Under the pieces are notes generated by a model, which was given only the letters and a program-made list of their open reading frames with translations, searched no databases and was not told where the DNA came from. 64,000 nt of DNA from Clostridia bacterium (GTDB lineage Bacteria > Bacillota > Clostridia > Oscillospirales > CAG-272): positions 1 to 64,000 of the forward strand of contig JAFUIQ010000032.1 in the NCBI GenBank assembly GCA_017468385.1. The letters are read 5' to 3'. Positions 60,784 through 64,000 of this stretch are shown here, piece by piece (positions within the stretch are counted from its first letter, which is position 1; each line of letters opens with the position of its first letter). A program made the position numbers and the translations under genes.

Positions 60784-62703
60784 TTACATCTTTTCCATGG
60801 TAACGGACACGTCTCCGTCGGAGGGCGACAGGAGATAGTACCGCGCACTCATGGGCGGGATCTCGGGGGCATCCCCATGGAACACGTGATCTGCCCCCAC
60901 CGCGATTTCAGGCAGGTGAACGGACAGAGGGCGATCGCTGCGGTTCAGAACCATCAGCATGGAGTGGTCTTTTTCGTTGTACCGCAGAACGATGGTGTGA
61001 TCCTGGGTACAGCGAAGAAGCCGTACATAGCCATCCCGCAGAACCGGAGCACACCGATGGACCATGCCCATATGACGGTAGAACTCGGTCAGATCCCTGT
61101 TTTCCCGTCCCCACGGGAACGGACGGCGGCAGAAAGGATCACCATATCCCTCCATGCCTGCCTCATCTCCGTAGAAAATGCAGGGCACGCCGGGCATAAT
61201 GCAGATCAGCTGATAGGCCATCTTCAAAAGACGCACCGCCCGTGCCATCTCATTCGCGGACATCCGCATACGCGACAATTCCTCATTGGAATGGCCATAG
61301 GGATGCGTACCGCCCAGGGCGGTGAGCACGCGGAGCGTATCGTGGGTGCCGAGGAAATTCATCAAGGTATCCGCCGCGGCTTTGGGGTAATGGCGGTACA
61401 CCGTATTCACACAATAATCCAGCGCACCTGCATTGCCGTCACGGATATAGGACACCACCGCATCCCGCAAAGGATAATTCATCACAGAATCCAATTGCAG
61501 ACCGCGGAGATACCGGCGGCGGTACGAATAGGCGATCTTATTGGATGCATCCTCCCACACCTCGCCGTAGATCATAGCGTTTGGATCGCAGGCGCGGACA
61601 CGACTGCGCAAGCCGTCGAGAAATCCATCGCTCAACTCATCCGCCACGTCCAGGTGCCATCCGGCAATGCCCCGCCGCATATAGCGGGCAATGATTCCGT
61701 CTTCGCCGAGGATATATTCCCGATAGGAAGGATTATCGCACTGCACCTTCGGCAGAATACCGATGCCCCACCAACTTTCGTACACATTGGGATATTCCCG
61801 GAAGGAATACCAGGGATAATAGGGAGAGTCTACGGACTGGGCCGCGCCCAGGGCGTCATAGTGCCCTTGCTGATTAAAATACTTGCTGTCCGCCCCGGTA
61901 TGATTGAACACGCCGTCCAGGATGATACGGATTCCCCGCTCCTTTGCGGCGGCAATCAGGGCGTCCAGCGCCTCATCTCCGCCGAACATACTGTCCACAT
62001 GCTCATAATCGCCTGTATCGTATTTGTGGTTGGAGGCGGAATCAAAAATGGGGCTGAGGTACAGACAATTGGCCCCCAGGGAGGCGATGTAATCCAGTTT
62101 TTCAATAATGCCGTAGAGATCGCCGCCGAAAAATTCGTTATTCGGCAGATCCGCCCCCGGATAGGGCGCGAACTGGGGCGTGCCGTTGTCCCAATCCGGA
62201 TTGAGGACGGCGCCGGGCTTCACGCCGCACCGGCCGGAGGAGTGGAACCGATCCACAAAAATGTGGTAGATGATGCCGCCGCGGAGCCAATCCGGCGTGG
62301 TGAAATCCCGACGGTACACAAGAAGCTGGCGTTTGCTCATCTCCCCGCAGGGGGTCAGATAGCCGGCCGCTTCCCCATCGTAGGTGACACAATGCTCGGG
62401 GTAATACAGATCGTAGCAGTAATAGAACAGCCCGTCTTCCGCCCCGGCGCAAAGCTCTGCCGTATCCACATCCGCCAAGAAGCGGATTTTTTCTCCATCA
62501 GCCCGCTCGGGTGTCATGGGAAACACAGACATTTCGCCGGTGGTATCGTTGTGAATACGGAGCATGGCGGTGCTCACCCGATCCTTTTCGGGGACAATGA
62601 CGCAGAATCGAATTTTATCACCAAACGGGAAAGAGCTCAGGGGAGTAAACTCCGCTGAGCCTTCACCGAGGATATACTTTTTTTCGATAACTGAATACTT
62701 CAT
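60784..62703 (-). CDS. GH13 alpha-amylase-family glycosidase (neopullulanase/maltodextrinase-like)
   Basis: A 639-residue intracellular-type GH13 enzyme. An N-terminal beta domain (about 1-130) precedes the catalytic barrel, with conserved regions ILDGVFNHTG, GWHLDVADEL (nucleophile Asp), MIYGEVWED (acid Glu) and FLGTHDTLR (third Asp). There is no signal peptide. The N-terminal domain and barrel are like those of neopullulanase or maltodextrin glucosidase subfamilies. It overlaps the upstream glycogen phosphorylase gene by one base, so both act in glycogen or maltodextrin breakdown. Confidence 0.9.
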   Translation of the reverse strand: MKYSVIEKKYILGEGSAEFTPLSSFPFGDKIRFCVIVPEKDRVSTAMLRIHNDTTGEMSVFPMTPERADGEKIRFLADVDTAELCAGAEDGLFYYCYDLYYPEHCVTYDGEAAGYLTPCGEMSKRQLLVYRRDFTTPDWLRGGIIYHIFVDRFHSSGRCGVKPGAVLNPDWDNGTPQFAPYPGADLPNNEFFGGDLYGIIEKLDYIASLGANCLYLSPIFDSASNHKYDTGDYEHVDSMFGGDEALDALIAAAKERGIRIILDGVFNHTGADSKYFNQQGHYDALGAAQSVDSPYYPWYSFREYPNVYESWWGIGILPKVQCDNPSYREYILGEDGIIARYMRRGIAGWHLDVADELSDGFLDGLRSRVRACDPNAMIYGEVWEDASNKIAYSYRRRYLRGLQLDSVMNYPLRDAVVSYIRDGNAGALDYCVNTVYRHYPKAAADTLMNFLGTHDTLRVLTALGGTHPYGHSNEELSRMRMSANEMARAVRLLKMAYQLICIMPGVPCIFYGDEAGMEGYGDPFCRRPFPWGRENRDLTEFYRHMGMVHRCAPVLRDGYVRLLRCTQDHTIVLRYNEKDHSMLMVLNRSDRPLSVHLPEIAVGADHVFHGDAPEIPPMSARYYLLSPSDGDVSVTMEKM

Positions 62704-64000
62704 CAGTCTACAGGGCGCATGTGCCAGATGTTTTCTGCGTACTCACGGATGCTGCGGTCTGCCGCAAAGAAACCGGCCTTGGCGATATTGACAAGGGACT
62801 TCTTGGACCAAGCCGTAGAATCGGCGTAGGTCTTACGCATATTTTCCGATGTGGCAAAATAGGAATCGAAATCTGCCAGGCACATATACGGGTCGGAAAC
62901 GCCGTAACCGTACAGCAGATAGCCTACAATATTGGTAAAGTTGTTTCCGGCAAATCCGCGGCTGAGAGAATCCATAATGCGGCGCAGGCGTTCGTTGCCC
63001 TGGTAATAGGACAGGGACGCATAGCCGTTCTTCCACAACTCATCCACTTCCTCGGCGCGCAGACCGAAGATGTAGATATTATCCATGCCGACGGCATCCG
63101 CCATCTCCACGTTGGCACCGTCCATGGTACCGAGGGTGAGGGCACCGTTGATCATGAACTTCATACAGCCCGTACCGCTGGCCTCTTTACCGGCCAGGGA
63201 GATCTGCTCGCTGATATCGCTGGCGGGCATAAGGATCTCGGCGGTGCTGACGTTGTAATCCTCCAGATACACCACGCGGATGATTTCGCGCATCTTGGGA
63301 TCTCGCTCGATCTCCTGACCCAGGCTCCAGATCAGTTTGATAATATCCTTCGCCATATAATAGCCGGGAGCGGCTTTACCACCGAAGATAAAGGTGGTGG
63401 GCTGGATATTGGCATTCGGATTCTCTTTCAGTTCGTTATAGTATGCAACGATTTTCAGCACGTTGAGAAGCTGACGCTTATACTCGTGCATACGCTTGAC
63501 CTGTACGTCGAAGATGGAGTTCGGATCCACCGTGATGCCGCGCTTTTTCTGCATTTCGGAGGCAAAGAACTTCTTGTTCTCCGCTTTGATCTCCTGCAGG
63601 CGAGAAAGGACGGAGGTATCCTCGCGGAACTTCATGAAGTTATCCAGCTGCGAGGGATCCTTCCGATAGCCGGTGCCGATGCAGTCATCCAGCAAACCGG
63701 ACAAACCGGGATTGGAGTAGCAAAGCCATCTGCGGTGGGCGATACCGTTGGTCACGTTGGTGAACTTATACGGCATAGCCTTATAGTAATCGTGGAACAC
63801 GCTCTTCTTCAGAATATCGGAGTGCAGTTTGGACACGCCGTTGACCGTATGAGAGGCGGCAACGCTCAGATTCGCCATGCGGATCTGGGAATAGCCGACG
63901 ATGGCCATGCGGGAAATACGATCCCAGTCGCCGGGATACATATTCCACAGATCGGCGCACAGGCGGCGGTTGATCTCCTCTACGATCATATAGATGCGGG
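62703..64000 (-). CDS. glgP: Glycogen/starch phosphorylase, C-terminal part
   Basis: The C-terminal 430 or so residues of a GT35 phosphorylase; the gene begins beyond the right edge of the window. The PLP-binding lysine is in EASGTGCMKFMINGALTLGT (landmark GTGCMKFMINGAL), and the segments DVQVKRMHEYKRQLLN and GTMDGANVEM are conserved. It releases glucose-1-phosphate from alpha-1,4-glucan ends. The stop overlaps the ATG of the GH13 gene (ATGA), making a degradative pair. Confidence 0.95.
   Translation of the reverse strand, partial: RIYMIVEEINRRLCADLWNMYPGDWDRISRMAIVGYSQIRMANLSVAASHTVNGVSKLHSDILKKSVFHDYYKAMPYKFTNVTNGIAHRRWLCYSNPGLSGLLDDCIGTGYRKDPSQLDNFMKFREDTSVLSRLQEIKAENKKFFASEMQKKRGITVDPNSIFDVQVKRMHEYKRQLLNVLKIVAYYNELKENPNANIQPTTFIFGGKAAPGYYMAKDIIKLIWSLGQEIERDPKMREIIRVVYLEDYNVSTAEILMPASDISEQISLAGKEASGTGCMKFMINGALTLGTMDGANVEMADAVGMDNIYIFGLRAEEVDELWKNGYASLSYYQGNERLRRIMDSLSRGFAGNNFTNIVGYLLYGYGVSDPYMCLADFDSYFATSENMRKTYADSTAWSKKSLVNIAKAGFFAADRSIREYAENIWHMRPVD

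Noticed and set aside
1..64000. tRNA or rRNA genes
   Set aside because: No intergenic segment shows a T-loop motif with an acceptor stem, and none is long enough for rRNA; the only RNA genes supported are the SRP RNA and the riboswitch, plus one candidate leader RNA.

Overview
The window is a chromosomal segment of an endospore-forming Firmicute, most likely a moderately GC-rich member of Clostridia (Oscillospirales-like; this placement is inferred). The case for a spore former is a full-length sigma-K with a hydrophobic pro-sequence, a SpoIID-family protein, RicT, a GerW/YtfJ protein, a LysM-GH18 spore-wall hydrolase and a DacF-type carboxypeptidase. Gene order around holB-ricT-trmN6-rsmI-metG-tatD, lon-engB, scpA-scpB-DUF2953-gerW-dacF-rluB and dnaX-ybaB-recR is the usual Firmicutes order. 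About 60 protein genes are supported. No rRNA, tRNA, CRISPR array, prophage or replication origin was seen.

Layout. 136-3132 (minus): a three-gene carbohydrate/polyol-type catabolic operon with a divergent AraC regulator (3294). 4250-6135 (plus): an HflK/HflC-like SPFH pair, followed by an IS200-type element (about 6190-6921) inserted just past gpsA. 6923-21286 (minus): gpsA, an MFS transporter, a SpoIID-like protein with an overlapping secreted partner, a topoisomerase IV A-type subunit, tsaC-prfA, M18 aminopeptidase, lytic transglycosylase, coaE, a second Gfo/Idh oxidoreductase and a YpeB-like membrane protein. 21442-29488 (plus): holB, ricT, a small ferredoxin, trmN6, rsmI, nagA, metG, tatD. 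29522-30223 (minus): sigK. 30342-31307 (plus): a HAD phosphatase and a DUF378 protein with a structured leader. 31357-35928 (minus): tmcAL, rqcH, a GNAT protein and a gene broken by an in-frame TAA. 36194-47214 (plus): lon, engB, lysA, an M50 protease, scpA-scpB-DUF2953-gerW-dacF-rluB and two unknowns. 47248-51478 (minus): recR, ybaB, dnaX, the large SRP RNA with its own promoter, and enolase. 51634-55918 (plus): a LysM-GH18 protein, then a yybP-ykoY (Mn2+) riboswitch controlling a P-type ATPase. 55984-57720 (minus): a compact four-gene cassette with two DNA-binding proteins, two unknown helical proteins and a palindromic promoter. 57897-64000 (minus): trkH-trkA and a glycogen/maltodextrin pair (GH13 enzyme and glycogen phosphorylase, the latter cut by the window end).

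Most of the window is housekeeping: translation quality control (RqcH, PrfA, TsaC, RsmI, TrmN6, TmcAL), replication and repair (HolB, DnaX, RecR, YbaB, ScpAB), sporulation, and ion homeostasis (Mn2+ riboswitch/ATPase, TrkAH). The less ordinary items are the autoregulated four-gene cassette at 55984-57814, the riboswitch-controlled ATPase with a lysine where the PEGLP glutamate of transmembrane helix 4 is expected, a structured domain inside the IS200-like element, and a structured leader without a Shine-Dalgarno sequence before the DUF378 gene.
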